From NCBI RefSeq assembly GCF_000988205.1, contig NZ_LAYQ01000010.1, forward strand, positions 143,771-207,770: a stretch of DNA of 64,000 nucleotides, in the 5' to 3' direction. Position 1 is the first letter of the stretch. Every line of letters begins with the position of its first letter. The notes beneath the pieces were generated by a model. The model was not told where the DNA came from, did not search any database, and saw nothing but the letters and a program-made list of their open reading frames with translations. The DNA is from Corynebacterium minutissimum (GTDB lineage Bacteria; Actinomycetota; Actinomycetes; Mycobacteriales; Mycobacteriaceae). Below are positions 25,101-34,039 of this stretch, one piece after another. The translations under genes were made by a program, and so were the position numbers.

Positions 25101-27473
25101 GTGAGTGAGAACCCTCTGGGTGAGGAGCTCGTCGAGCACCTTGTTGAGCGTTTCCCCGAGTCCGAGCTAACGCACTCCACCACCCTGCCTGCCCAACCAG
25201 CACGCTATGCCGAGTGGCCCGAGTGGGTCCTGCCGGAGTTGCGGGCAGCGTTGGAAGAGCAGGGCGTCGCCAAGCTCTATGCCCACCAGGTCGCCGTGGC
25301 ACAGGCCGCATGGAAGGGGCGCAACGTCGTGGTCTCTACCGGCACGAGTTCCGGAAAGTCCCTGGGTTATCGTTTGCCCATTCTGTCCCGCCTGGCGGAG
25401 GACCCGACCGCGTGCGCGCTCTACATCACGCCGACGAAGGCGCTGGGTTCGGACCAGCTGCGCACGGTGCTCGAGCTCACGCAGGGCATCGCTGCGCTTC
25501 ACGACGTCCACCCCGCCCCCTATGACGGTGATACCCCCACCGAAGCCCGTGCCGGTATCCGCGATCAGGCGCGGTTTATCTTCTCCAACCCAGACATGAT
25601 TCATTCTTCTCTGCTGGGCGCACACCAGCGGTGGGCGCGGGTGCTGCGGCACTTGAAGTTCATCGTGATTGATGAGGCGCACGCCTACCGCGGGGTTTTC
25701 GGGGCGAACGTGGCGCTCGTGGTGCGGCGTTTGCTGCGGCTGTGCGCACACTACGGTTCGCGGCCGGTGGTGATTGCGGCTTCGGCGACCATGCGGGATC
25801 CCGCCCGGCATGCCGCACGGCTGACGGGGCGCGAGTTTCTCCCTGTAACCGAGGATGGCGCGCCGACGGGCGCGCGGACGGTCGCGCTGTGGGAACCGGG
25901 CTTCATGGAAGGCATCGAAGGGCAGAACGGCGCCCCCGTGCGCCGCGCCGCCACAACGGAGGCGGCCTGGATGATGGCCGCGCTCGTGGCGCAGGGCGCT
26001 CGAACGTTGACCTTTGTGCGCTCGCGGCGCGCGGCAGAGACCACCGCGCTGCGGGCAGCAGAAGAGCTCTCCGGGAGGCTGGGCCGGCCGGATTTCGCGC
26101 GCCGGATTGCCGCCTACCGCGCGGGGTATTTGGCCGAAGACCGTCGCGCGCTGGAACAGGCGCTGGACGATGGCTCCTTGCTCGGCGTGGCCACCACCTC
26201 AGCTTTGGAGCTAGGCATCGACGTCGGCGGCCTCGATGCCGTGGTCACCGCCGGGTTCCCAGGTACCGTCGCTAGTTTTTGGCAGCAGGCCGGACGCGCG
26301 GGCCGCCGCGGCCAGGGCTCACTGGTGGTGCTGGTGGCCCGCGATGAACCGATGGACACCTACCTGGTTCACCACCCGGAAGCGCTCTTGGGCCGGCCGG
26401 TGGAGGCCAGCGTGTTCAACCCCGCCAACCCCTACATCCTGGGCGGGCACGTGTACTGCGCGGCGGTGGAGAAGCCGCTAAGCGACGCCGACGTGGCCGC
26501 CTTCCGCGCCGAATCCGTGGTCCACGACCTAGCCCAGCGGGGCTTGCTGCGCCGGCGCCCGCAGGGCTGGTTCGCCGCTCCCCTGCCGGCTGGCTCAAGC
26601 GAGCTCACCCCGGAGACCGCGCACACGGCCGTCTCGCTGCGCGGCGGCTCGGGCGAGGAGGTCATGATCGTGGATTCCTCCGACGGCCGCCTGCTCGGCA
26701 CCATCGATTCAGCCCGCGCGGTGAGCCAGGTGCATCCCGGCGCGGTGTACCTGCACCGTGGTGAGAGCTTCGTCATCGAGGAACTTCACCTCGGCGGCGC
26801 TGGTGGCGCAGCTCCCGCCGAACCGGGAGTGGCACTCGCCGTACCGAAGACGCCGGACTACACCACGCAGCCGAAGTCCACGACGGACATCCGCATCCTG
26901 CGCGAAGCCGATGACCTGGTGAACTACGCCCCCGGCCTGTGGGTGGCCAGCCTGGAGGTCGAGGTGACCGACAAAGTCACCGGCTACCAGGTACGGCTTC
27001 CCGATGGCTCCGTGGGCGAGGATATCCCCCTTGACCTGCCGGAGCAGCGCCTGGTGACCCGAGCGGTGGCCTACACCATCGATCCGCTGGCACTCGCAGC
27101 GATGGGAGTCACCGCCGGGCGCACCCCGGGCACCCTCCATGCGGCAGAGCACGCCGCCATTGGGCTGTTGCCGCTCATTGCCACCTGCGACCGCTGGGAT
27201 ATCGGTGGCGTGTCCACCGCGCAGCACGCCGATACGGGCTTGCCCACGGTCTTCGTCTACGACGGCCACCCCGGCGGCGCCGGCTTCGCCGAGGAAGGTT
27301 TCCGCTGCTTCCCCGAGTGGATTAAAGCCACCTTTGAGGCCGTGCGCTCCTGCCCTTGCGAGTCCGGTTGCCCGTCGTGCGTGCAATCCCCCAAATGCGG
27401 CAACGGCAACAACCCTCTGGACAAGGCAGGCGCTATAGCCCTCCTCGGCGCACTGGTCACTATGACGTCCTAG
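25101..27473 (+). CDS. DEAD/DEAH-box helicase with C-terminal zinc-binding DUF1998 (MrfA/Hrq1-like)
   Basis: 790 residues from the GTG at 25101 (GGAGG five bases before). The longer frame from 25059 lacks such a site. Walker A STGTSSGKSLGY, motif Ia ITPTKALGSDQL, DEAH as VIDEAHAYRG, motif III SATMRDP, and motif VI QQAGRAGRRGQ. The C-terminal cysteine cluster SCPCESGCPSCVQSPKCG binds zinc and marks the DUF1998 region. B. subtilis MrfA and yeast Hrq1, of the same architecture, act in interstrand crosslink or mitomycin repair. The role here is inferred from the architecture. Confidence 0.85.
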   Translation: MSENPLGEELVEHLVERFPESELTHSTTLPAQPARYAEWPEWVLPELRAALEEQGVAKLYAHQVAVAQAAWKGRNVVVSTGTSSGKSLGYRLPILSRLAEDPTACALYITPTKALGSDQLRTVLELTQGIAALHDVHPAPYDGDTPTEARAGIRDQARFIFSNPDMIHSSLLGAHQRWARVLRHLKFIVIDEAHAYRGVFGANVALVVRRLLRLCAHYGSRPVVIAASATMRDPARHAARLTGREFLPVTEDGAPTGARTVALWEPGFMEGIEGQNGAPVRRAATTEAAWMMAALVAQGARTLTFVRSRRAAETTALRAAEELSGRLGRPDFARRIAAYRAGYLAEDRRALEQALDDGSLLGVATTSALELGIDVGGLDAVVTAGFPGTVASFWQQAGRAGRRGQGSLVVLVARDEPMDTYLVHHPEALLGRPVEASVFNPANPYILGGHVYCAAVEKPLSDADVAAFRAESVVHDLAQRGLLRRRPQGWFAAPLPAGSSELTPETAHTAVSLRGGSGEEVMIVDSSDGRLLGTIDSARAVSQVHPGAVYLHRGESFVIEELHLGGAGGAAPAEPGVALAVPKTPDYTTQPKSTTDIRILREADDLVNYAPGLWVASLEVEVTDKVTGYQVRLPDGSVGEDIPLDLPEQRLVTRAVAYTIDPLALAAMGVTAGRTPGTLHAAEHAAIGLLPLIATCDRWDIGGVSTAQHADTGLPTVFVYDGHPGGAGFAEEGFRCFPEWIKATFEAVRSCPCESGCPSCVQSPKCGNGNNPLDKAGAIALLGALVTMTS

Positions 27474-27508
27474 ACAGAATTCCTACTTCTAAGATCGTTG
27501 TAATGCTC

Positions 27509-28135
27509 TCACCACATATAAACCGAAGTGATGTAGATGTAATTGTCATCGCGCGTAACAACGATCCCGTATTTGAGAGCAGGCGAATTATGCGCAGTAA
27601 TATTATCGATTGCCCCATCAGCTTCAACCATGTCTAGAAGCGCATACCGAACGCGCGACACAACAGTTAATCCCCCACTTTTGTACTCAGTGACCTCACC
27701 TTTCCATCTATCCCCAACGGACAAAGTCAACTCTGGTGTTCTTGTATGTTCACGAAGCGCAACGCTCTTGACTTGATTGCTTGCGGTAGCACCGCTGCGT
27801 TCCATAAAGGAATTTTGTTGACGATCAACCTCGCTTACGAGTCGGTCCAATGCAGCGTCAGATAATCCAAGCCGCTCCTTAAACGTCGGATTCACTCCGA
27901 AGTTCTTCTCCGCGATCATTCGGGATTCTTCGAGGGAGATTTCCGGTTCCTGCACTGGAGTAGATGGACGGGCTGGGGAAGAGATACTTGTACCAGAGTT
28001 GTCCGAACCAGCCCCCTTGCTGCTTCCAGTTGTCACGCCAACGAGGGCACCAACAACAGCGATAGCTGCCAGAATCGCTCCGACTATTTGTTGCATACCG
28101 ACACGGCCAAAGCCGGGGATCTCAATGCTGGGCAT
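27509..28135 (-). CDS. Hypothetical membrane-anchored protein
   Basis: 208 residues. A short cytoplasmic start (MPSIEIPGFGRVGMQQI) is followed by one membrane helix (about 17-36), a Ser/Pro-rich linker, and a soluble outer domain ending NYIYITSVYMW. No known domain is recognised. The DNA is AT-richer than the neighbours (codons such as ATA, AAT, TTT), consistent with acquisition. It lies between the helicase gene and the tad cluster, a position that varies among relatives. Confidence 0.6.
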   Translation of the reverse strand: MPSIEIPGFGRVGMQQIVGAILAAIAVVGALVGVTTGSSKGAGSDNSGTSISSPARPSTPVQEPEISLEESRMIAEKNFGVNPTFKERLGLSDAALDRLVSEVDRQQNSFMERSGATASNQVKSVALREHTRTPELTLSVGDRWKGEVTEYKSGGLTVVSRVRYALLDMVEADGAIDNITAHNSPALKYGIVVTRDDNYIYITSVYMW

Positions 28136-28211
28136 TGCTTAGACCTTTCAAGAGAAAAGAGAACGAGAGACTCTTTAAGTATTTACTCTCTACTCAGACC
28201 TGTCAATCGCT

Positions 28212-28319
28212 TTAACCAGCATAAATAGTGAATTCTGTTACGGGATGCACCTCACGTGGAAGGAATTCGTTGTCCCACTGGTACTTGTAGCAACGAGACC
28301 CCACGCGAGTGCATTTCAC
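28212..28319 (-). CDS. Possible 35-aa small ORF
   Basis: From a GTG at 28319 to TAA at 28214-28212 the frame reads MKCTRVGSRCYKYQWDNEF and ends TEFTIYAG. It has two cysteines and many aromatic residues, a composition that looks protein-like rather than random. In front of it is an in-frame stop 24 bp before the GTG. No ribosome site is evident. The same segment can form a stem (28245-28260 with 28301-28313), so it could equally be a structured non-coding region or a remnant of a longer gene. The rest of 28136-28343 shows nothing else recognisable. Confidence 0.25.
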   Translation of the reverse strand: MKCTRVGSRCYKYQWDNEFLPREVHPVTEFTIYAG

Positions 28320-28343
28320 CGACTTTAAACGCGCGAAATTTTC

Positions 28344-28688
28344 CTAGACCGGACCAGCGCGGGCAATAGCGGTGTGCCCGCGCAGCCGGGCGGTGACCTC
28401 GACATCGCGACCATCGAGGACACAGGAGTCAAGATTCGCGCCGTTGAGCGCGGCAACTTCCTCTGCCTTCGTGCAGGCGTCCCTGCCCTTAGCCACCTCC
28501 CACGCCCCCGAGACCGCGGCGAGGTCCGCCGCTACCTGCGCTTCGTGCCGCGCCACAACGAGCGAAGCAACTGCCGCAACCGCCAACAGCAACGAACTCA
28601 CTGCGGCGATAATCCCGGCGGTGACGACGGTGGCATAGCCCTCCTCACCCACCAGGATCCGCGACCAGCTGCGCTGACGACGCCTCAC
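28344..28688 (-). CDS. TadE-like protein (Rv3654c type)
   Basis: 114 residues from a GTG overlapping the stop of the upstream tadE gene (GTGA). GEEGYATVVTAGIIAAVSSLLL is a short leader plus hydrophobic helix of the pilin-like type (class III signal), followed by a small outer domain with two cysteines (RDACTKAEE and DSCVLDG) likely to pair. Last gene of the tad operon. In actinobacteria this gene type follows helicase and tad genes. Role in pilus assembly inferred. Confidence 0.75.
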   Translation of the reverse strand: MRRRQRSWSRILVGEEGYATVVTAGIIAAVSSLLLAVAAVASLVVARHEAQVAADLAAVSGAWEVAKGRDACTKAEEVAALNGANLDSCVLDGRDVEVTARLRGHTAIARAGPV

Positions 28689-29008
28689 GGCTGCGCCCCT
28701 GTGGAACCACCGGCTGCCATCTCTGCGGGGAATACCGCCTGTGCACGCATGGTCCCTAAGGGTGCCGGCACAGCGGCCTCAGCAGTGATGAGACCGGAGC
28801 TTTCGCTTAAGCTGACTGTCACTCCATCGCGGTGATAGTCCACCCCGATGGCGGCAGAGCGAGCTGCAGCACCCGCGGCGTCAACGGCAGCGAGGTGGGC
28901 CGACAACGTGGCGATGCCACCCACGATTCCCGCGGCAACGATGACGAGCGCGAACAGCGACAATGCCGCCTCGATGGTGACGGAGCCGGCGTCATCAAGC
29001 GCGCGCAT
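28685..29008 (-). CDS. TadE-family pseudopilin
   Basis: 107 residues. DDAGSVTIEAALSLFALVIVAA shows the prepilin-type cleavage site (after Gly) with the conserved Glu at position +5, and a hydrophobic helix. The outer part is small. The start overlaps the stop of the flp-like gene (TAATG). TadE/TadF pseudopilins help Flp pilus assembly. No prepilin peptidase gene is present in this window. Confidence 0.8.
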   Translation of the reverse strand: MRALDDAGSVTIEAALSLFALVIVAAGIVGGIATLSAHLAAVDAAGAAARSAAIGVDYHRDGVTVSLSESSGLITAEAAVPAPLGTMRAQAVFPAEMAAGGSTGAQP

Positions 29009-29196
29009 TAGCCTGGGGAGTTGGACAGGGCGTCGGTGATGATGGACGTGATGGCGCTGGTAACTTCGCCACCATTGACCACGGCATAGAGGACCGCGGC
29101 AAGCGCTGCCGCGGCCAAACTACCCATGGCATATTCAATCGTGGACATACCATCATCATTTCCTAATAGTGACTGGTAGTTTACCTTTTTCTGCAT
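29008..29196 (-). CDS. Flp-like pilin, DUF4244
   Basis: 62 residues: a polar leader, then DDGMSTIEYAMGSLAAAALA with the G|MSTIEY cleavage motif of Flp/type IVb pilins and a long hydrophobic helix. This is the probable major subunit of the system. It is preceded by a 79-bp gap after tadC, the only sizeable gap in the operon, which may hold its own ribosome site and processing signals for higher expression. Confidence 0.8.
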   Translation of the reverse strand: MQKKVNYQSLLGNDDGMSTIEYAMGSLAAAALAAVLYAVVNGGEVTSAITSIITDALSNSPG

Positions 29197-29275
29197 GATG
29201 TACCTAGCTTTCTTTTCCCTTGTTTGTGTCAGTTATGTGTACTGAGTTGGTGAGTGGTTAGTTGTATGTGCTGAT

Positions 29276-29833
29276 TTAGAAGAGTTGCTGCCCCAAGCTG
29301 ATGAGGACAGGTATCAACCCAAGGACTAGGAATGCGGGAAGGAAGCACACCGCCAGCGGTGCTGCGATGAACACGCCAGCGCGTTCCGCCCGCGCGGTAG
29401 CTTGTGCCGAGGCTTCGGCACGCAGCTGCGCCACCAAACGGTGGCACCCAGTCGCCATGGCCGCGCCCGATTCACCCGATAGCTGCGTAAGCCGCACCAG
29501 TTCTTCCAAATGCGGCTGACTGGCCAACGCCGACCATGCCGTACTCATGGGAACCCCCACCCCGATGAGCGCCGCCGCCTCCGACCAGTGTGGTGAGGCT
29601 TCAGCGACTGCTAGCACCGCGCTGCGCGTGGAGAGACCAGCCTCTAGGCAAGCAGCAAAAAGCTCCAAGTCGCTTGCCGCATCGAGCGGGCCGTATTCTG
29701 CCGCTGGGCCATCGCGCGGCGTCTTCGGGCGCGGTGTCCGCGACCCCGACTGGGCTATTCGTCCAGACGGTGCAGCAGAGGTAACAGCGAGTGTCGCGGC
29801 CATGAGTGCAGCGGAGATATACGTCAAGACCAT
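29276..29833 (-). CDS. tadC: Type II/IV secretion F-family membrane protein (TadC)
   Basis: 185 residues from the ATG at 29833, which overlaps the tadB stop (TGATG). T2SSF domain: FAACLEAGLSTRSAVLAV, then GAAMATGCHRLVAQLRAE and a final pair of hydrophobic helices. It pairs with TadB as the inner-membrane platform of the tad machine. Shorter than TadC proteins of Gram-negatives, normal for the actinobacterial cluster. Confidence 0.8.
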   Translation of the reverse strand: MVLTYISAALMAATLAVTSAAPSGRIAQSGSRTPRPKTPRDGPAAEYGPLDAASDLELFAACLEAGLSTRSAVLAVAEASPHWSEAAALIGVGVPMSTAWSALASQPHLEELVRLTQLSGESGAAMATGCHRLVAQLRAEASAQATARAERAGVFIAAPLAVCFLPAFLVLGLIPVLISLGQQLF

Positions 29834-30582
29834 CACTGCGCCGCCTTCCGCAATATCAAGCGCGACCAGATGAATCCGGCGCACACGAGTGCCACGCCGA
29901 CGTCGAGAAGCAGGCCCCCGAGACCACCGCTGAGCAAGAACCCCAAAGAATTCGCGCCCATCGCCCCGCCCATGAGGATGCCCGCCAGCGGCAAGCACGC
30001 CAGGATTACCGCGGTGGCCTGCGGCCCCTGCAGAGAGGCGGCGGTCTCACCGGCGTGACGGCGCGAGGTATCCAGCTGGCTTTGGGCCTGCTCAATGAGG
30101 TTCGCCAAGGCCACGCCATGGCGTCCGGAGAGCGTGAGCAACGCCGCGTAGCGCCTAACCTCCGGCGCGGTGAGAGCGACTGCGGGTTCCCCGCCCTGCG
30201 CCGCGAGGCCCGCTGCCGTGCTCAACACGGCACGGAGATTCTCCGGGGTGGAGTCTGGAAGAGCGTCGGCGCCCCGGCGAAGCGCGCCCGCCGTCGTCGA
30301 TCCCGCCCGCAGTTCGGCCGCAACAGAGCCAAAGTAGGAGGCGAGCGCTTCAGCGCCGCGGCGCTCGCGCCGGGAAGCCGCAAGGTCGTTGGCAAACCAC
30401 AACGCACAGGCCAGGATGCAGCCGGCCGCCACCACAACCGTCGGCCTTCCGAAGAAGACACAGCACCCGACCCCGAGGAAGAGCGCCCCGGGTGCCAGCG
30501 AGCGAGGCTTCGGCGATTCCAGCCGCGTCACCGAAGCAGGCTGTGAGAGCAAACACGCCGCTGCAAGGAATAGCCACATCAT
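29833..30582 (-). CDS. tadB: Type II/IV secretion F-family membrane protein (TadB)
   Basis: 249 residues from the ATG at 30582, overlapping the tadA stop by 4 bp (ATGA). N-terminal membrane segments, then the T2SSF domain (ELRAGSTTAGALRRGADALP and LTLSGRHGVALANLIEQ) and C-terminal helices. Membrane platform protein acting with TadC and the ATPase TadA. Confidence 0.82.
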   Translation of the reverse strand: MMWLFLAAACLLSQPASVTRLESPKPRSLAPGALFLGVGCCVFFGRPTVVVAAGCILACALWFANDLAASRRERRGAEALASYFGSVAAELRAGSTTAGALRRGADALPDSTPENLRAVLSTAAGLAAQGGEPAVALTAPEVRRYAALLTLSGRHGVALANLIEQAQSQLDTSRRHAGETAASLQGPQATAVILACLPLAGILMGGAMGANSLGFLLSGGLGGLLLDVGVALVCAGFIWSRLILRKAAQ

Positions 30583-31714
30583 GGTTCCACCCCCAGCCGC
30601 GAGCACAGCTGCGCAAACCCAGGAAGGGGGCCGTCTTCGACCGTCCACACCAGCTGCGGTGTAACCGGGTTTCCCTCCAGCACGCCGAGGTGCGCTAGCC
30701 GACGCCCCTGCGGTGTGCGCTCCATCCCGAGGACCACGTGCACGGCGGCCGCCAGCTGCGAATGCAGCGCTACGCGGTCGAGCCCGCCGAGAGCGGCGAG
30801 TGCCTCCATCCGGGCGGGCACTTCATCAACAGAGTTTGCGTGCACGGTGCCCGCACCACCATCGTGCCCGGTGTTGAGCGCAGCCAACAACTCCACGACC
30901 TCCGCGCCGCGGATCTCCCCGACGACGATGCGGTCCGGGCGCATGCGTAGCGCTTGGCGGAGCAGGAGCGACATGGATATCTCGCCGCGCCTTCCGCATT
31001 AGCCCGGCGCGAGACCAAGGTCACCGCGTGCGGGTGGTCCGGGGCTAGCTCCGGGGTGTCCTCGATGATGAGCAGGCGTTCAGTGGCGGGCACGCACCCC
31101 AATAAGGCCGCGAGTAGTGTCGTCTTCCCCGATCCCGTTCCTCCCGTGACGAGGAAGGAAATCCGTCGCTCAACCACCGCACGCAAGAAATCCTCCAGGC
31201 TGGCGTCAATGCTCCCATTGGCCACCAACTCCCCCAGGCTGGTTTGCGCCTGCCGTAGCACGCGGAGGCTAATGCACGTTCCGCTGGCCGATGGCGGAGC
31301 CAACAACGCATGAAGGCGAATGCGGGTGCCATCGGGTCGGGTCAGGCGCCCATCGGCAAAAGGCTGCGCGTCATCAAGCCGCACGCCCGCCACCGCAGCC
31401 AGCCGTGTAGCAAGCTGGCGCACCTCGGCATCATCGCTAAAGCCGATGTCACGCGGCTGCAGGCCCTGCCCGCAATCAACGAAGCAGGAATCGGGGCCGT
31501 TGACAACAACATCGGTAAGGCCTGGCAGCGACAACACTGGTTCCAGCAGCCCCAGCCCCACGGAATCGTGGCGCAGACGCTGCAGGAGGTCAAGCACATC
31601 AACATCGCTGATGACGCCGGCTTCCTGACGAATACGCCGCGCCAAGGCCGGAGCATCGTGGGCAAGCTGCGGCTCGGAGGCCACGATGGTGCGCATCGTA
31701 TCGAGCAGGCTCAT
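30579..31714 (-). pseudogene. tadA: TadA secretion ATPase, interrupted by a one-base frameshift
   Basis: The N-terminal part (ATG 31714) carries the CpaF/TadA N-domain, Walker A VTGGTGSGKTTLLAA, an Asp box IIEDTPELAP, and reads correctly to RRANAEGA (about residue 240). Then the frame is lost at a GC run (about 30981-30990). The missing part resumes in the -1 frame from 30991-30974 onward with MSLLLRQALRMRPDRIVVG (Walker B region), the His box GHDGGAGTVHANS and the normal C-terminus ending at 30579. Restoring one base (a G) gives a complete protein of about 378 residues. As written, no full ATPase is made, which would inactivate pilus assembly. Confidence 0.85.
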
Positions 31715-32727
31715 GCCACGGCCTCCCAAATCTGGCGGGTCACCCGCGTCAGGGCGCGTGGCAGCTGCCGCGGCAACCCACTCGTTTCTACTGTGCGTGT
31801 CAGGCCACGGATGGTCGGTAGTTCAGCGATGGGGTCCGCATGGGTGACCGTGGCAATGTCGCTGGAATCGAGGCCTGCCCACTGGCGGTGGCGCACGACG
31901 ACGGAGCAGTCCTGCGGCCGGGCGCGAAGCTCTGCTACCAGCTGCGCGCAGGCGGCAGCCGCCCGCACCTCTGCGGCGGTCAGCAACACTACGTGATCCG
32001 CCGCATCGGGGATATCCCACGGAGGGCAGTCCACAACCACGGTCCCTGGGTATAAGCAGGCGGCCTGCATAATGGCCGCGCGCCGTGTCGTGCTCATCGC
32101 AACCGCCTCTGTGCTGGCCGACCTCGCAGCCGAGAGAACCGCGATGCCATCTGGGGTGGTGGGCAATGCACGGACGAGGTCTGCCGCATCAACCGCACCG
32201 GTCCCCGCAGCGAGATCCGGCCACCGCGCGCCGGGCTTGTTTTCAATGCCGATGAGCAAGTCGAGCCCTCCGGAATTGGGGCACGCATCAACCAGAAGGT
32301 CCGCGCCCGCCTCACGGGCCAGCGCCGCCGCCACCGTCGAGACCCCCAAGCCACCAGCGGAACCGGTCACCGCTACGGTCACGCCAGTGGACACCGTTGT
32401 CTCGGGACTGGTTTCTGTGGCGAGCGCACCTAGGAGTTCTTTGGATTGCGCAGGCAGGATAAAGGCAGCTGTGGCCCGGCAGCATAGTGCAGCTTCATAG
32501 TCGATCGGCCCCGGGTCGAGCGCCACAAAGTACACCCGTGGATGTCCCGCCACCAGGCGAGCTGTCAGCGAATCAGCCAAGACGGCATCCGCCTTGGGCA
32601 GGTGCCGGGAGAAGTCCCGCGGATCCTCCACAGTGCTCACTTCCGCAATACTGGCAGCGGCCGCGGATGCTGCCTCTGCTCGCAGTGTGGAGTCCCCAAC
32701 GGCGATAACTAGGTGAAACGTGCTCAT
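31711..32727 (-). CDS. ssd: Ssd/CpaE-like septum-site protein (Rv3660c type)
   Basis: 338 residues. The N-terminal part is receiver-like (HLVIAVGDSTLRAEAASAAA); the C-terminal part is a MinD/CpaE-type P-loop region with a deviant Walker A (VTGSAGGLGVSTVAAALA) and VVDCPPWDIPD as Walker B. In tad clusters CpaE-like proteins position the secretion ATPase; the mycobacterial relative also affects cell division when overproduced. The stop overlaps the tadA start (ATGA), placing it first in the operon. Confidence 0.8.
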   Translation of the reverse strand: MSTFHLVIAVGDSTLRAEAASAAAASIAEVSTVEDPRDFSRHLPKADAVLADSLTARLVAGHPRVYFVALDPGPIDYEAALCCRATAAFILPAQSKELLGALATETSPETTVSTGVTVAVTGSAGGLGVSTVAAALAREAGADLLVDACPNSGGLDLLIGIENKPGARWPDLAAGTGAVDAADLVRALPTTPDGIAVLSAARSASTEAVAMSTTRRAAIMQAACLYPGTVVVDCPPWDIPDAADHVVLLTAAEVRAAAACAQLVAELRARPQDCSVVVRHRQWAGLDSSDIATVTHADPIAELPTIRGLTRTVETSGLPRQLPRALTRVTRQIWEAVA

Positions 32728-33064
32728 GCCTGAAGCATGCGCGAGGGAACCAACCGCGCGCTAGGGCTACCTAGCCGCCTGTGGATAACTCGGCTGTTTT
32801 CGCGTCATTCGCACCCATTTTGCTGACTCTTAAACAAAGTCACGGGGCTTAGGTACCGAATATTCACAGGGAACCAAAAACTTGCCTCTTAAGCGGGCCC
32901 GCCCTGAGTGCCCCAAAGCAAATACCCCCGAGCTGCGCTCGAGGGTATCGCAATAAGTGCGGTAGATAATGGCTTGGTTAGCCATTAAACTCGGGTGGTG
33001 AGTCTGAGACTCGGCCCGAGGGGCGCTTGCTTTTAGCCTGCGGCTATGGCGTTCAGCGCCTCAC
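32728..33064. other. 337-bp intergenic region with several stem-loops
   Basis: No convincing gene. Hairpins seen: 32922-32947 (ATACCC..CGAG / CTCG.AGGGTAT), 32968-32986 (AATGGCT/AGCCATT with a 5-base loop), and a nested structure from about 32989 to 33020 around GAGTC-TGA-GACTC. The first 100 bp contain the promoter region of the ssd-tad operon. The density of structure suggests terminators for the DUF3800 side or a small RNA, but no matching promoter was identified. Confidence 0.45.
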
Positions 33065-33808
33065 TTAAGAGTATCGTTGGCGCTTCAATTCTGTCAATGA
33101 CCTCTCATGGCTTGTCTCAATCTTCAAAAGTGATGTACGGCAGTCACTGAAGTGACTCTCACCTAATGCAGCCGCAATACCTTTCGAAAGCCTGGCCTTT
33201 GGCGAACGATCTTCCAAGAAGGCCTCCAAACCCACGTCTTCGATCTTCTTTCGCGCATGGAAAACCGAACTAGCTAGCAAATCCGCCACCTGCAGAGCCG
33301 GACACGTCCGAGAATCCAGGCTAACCGCCGTTGCAAACCGCTTATTTCCAAATCTCTGATTGAGAGAATTCACCAGCGCATCTCCATAGGAAACCCCGAC
33401 AGGAACATCAATGTGATCAAGCAGCACCACCCCAACCTCACGCCGAGTAACCAACCCCCGTAACAGCCGATCTGTCGGGAACAAATGCCCCTGCCACTGT
33501 TCTCGGCTACTCCATGGATCAAAATGTCTCTTGTCCAGAACAAAAGCACCAAACGAGCAGCCCGCGTTTACCGCTGTTTGAAAAATCTCCAGCAAAATAG
33601 GTCCAGAGTGTTTAGTGACTTTCGAAAACTTAATCTCGTCAGCCTTTGTGAAGTTGTGCTGCTCACGACATGCCTTAATCTCTCTCGAAAGGAAATCAGG
33701 ATCCCCCGTTCGAACAGCCGCAACAACAAAATACTTCCCTAAAGTTCCTTTACTCCCTGCTTCATCAACAAAGTAGACGGTGCTTTCTGTAGCAAGTGAC
33801 AAACTCAC
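33065..33808 (-). CDS. DUF3800-domain protein, probably acquired
   Basis: 247 residues. YFVDEAGSKG near the start and the C-terminal CPALQVADLLASSVFHA are the acidic and Asp-containing signatures of DUF3800, an RNase H-like fold. Members are often found on mobile elements and near defence genes; activity is largely uncharacterised. The gene is visibly AT-richer than its neighbours and lies in an otherwise conserved block between ssd and the 6C RNA, so it was likely inserted. No partner gene is next to it. Confidence 0.75.
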   Translation of the reverse strand: MSLSLATESTVYFVDEAGSKGTLGKYFVVAAVRTGDPDFLSREIKACREQHNFTKADEIKFSKVTKHSGPILLEIFQTAVNAGCSFGAFVLDKRHFDPWSSREQWQGHLFPTDRLLRGLVTRREVGVVLLDHIDVPVGVSYGDALVNSLNQRFGNKRFATAVSLDSRTCPALQVADLLASSVFHARKKIEDVGLEAFLEDRSPKARLSKGIAAALGESHFSDCRTSLLKIETSHERSLTELKRQRYS

Positions 33809-33924
33809 TTGAGGGGGGAACGGAACCTCCTCGGCGAGAGGAAGAATTTGAACGATAGCCTGTCACGACTGAGATTATATCGCCACGCCAAGACATTAAA
33901 TACGAACAGTTTGATGGCGGAAAA

Positions 33925-34033
33925 ATTAAAAAGGTGATGGCCCGCGCCTCGGGGGGTGTGCGCGGGCCATCGGTAACCCGGCATCGGGGGGGGGTGCGCC
34001 GGGGCAGGCCGCACTGTATATCGGGGCCTTGCA
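33925..34033 (-). ncRNA. 6C small RNA
   Basis: On the minus strand two consecutive hairpins each present a C-rich loop: GCCCCGGCGCACCCCCCCCG(loop)ending GCCGGG, then a perfect 12-bp stem (33960-33971 with 33936-33947) whose loop holds six C in a row. The second stem is followed by a T-rich tract (33935-33920), ending transcription. Two hairpins with at least six cytosines define the 6C RNA family of actinobacteria. Its place, next to ssd (Rv3660c type) and a HAD hydrolase (Rv3661 type), is the conserved one. Linked to stress or DNA-damage response in relatives. The 5' end is inferred from the promoter. Confidence 0.85.
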
Positions 34034-34039
34034 CATCAC

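Noticed and set aside
33925..34033. Signal recognition particle 4.5S RNA
   Set aside because: The conserved SRP tetraloop and internal loop are absent; two C-rich loops fit the 6C RNA instead.
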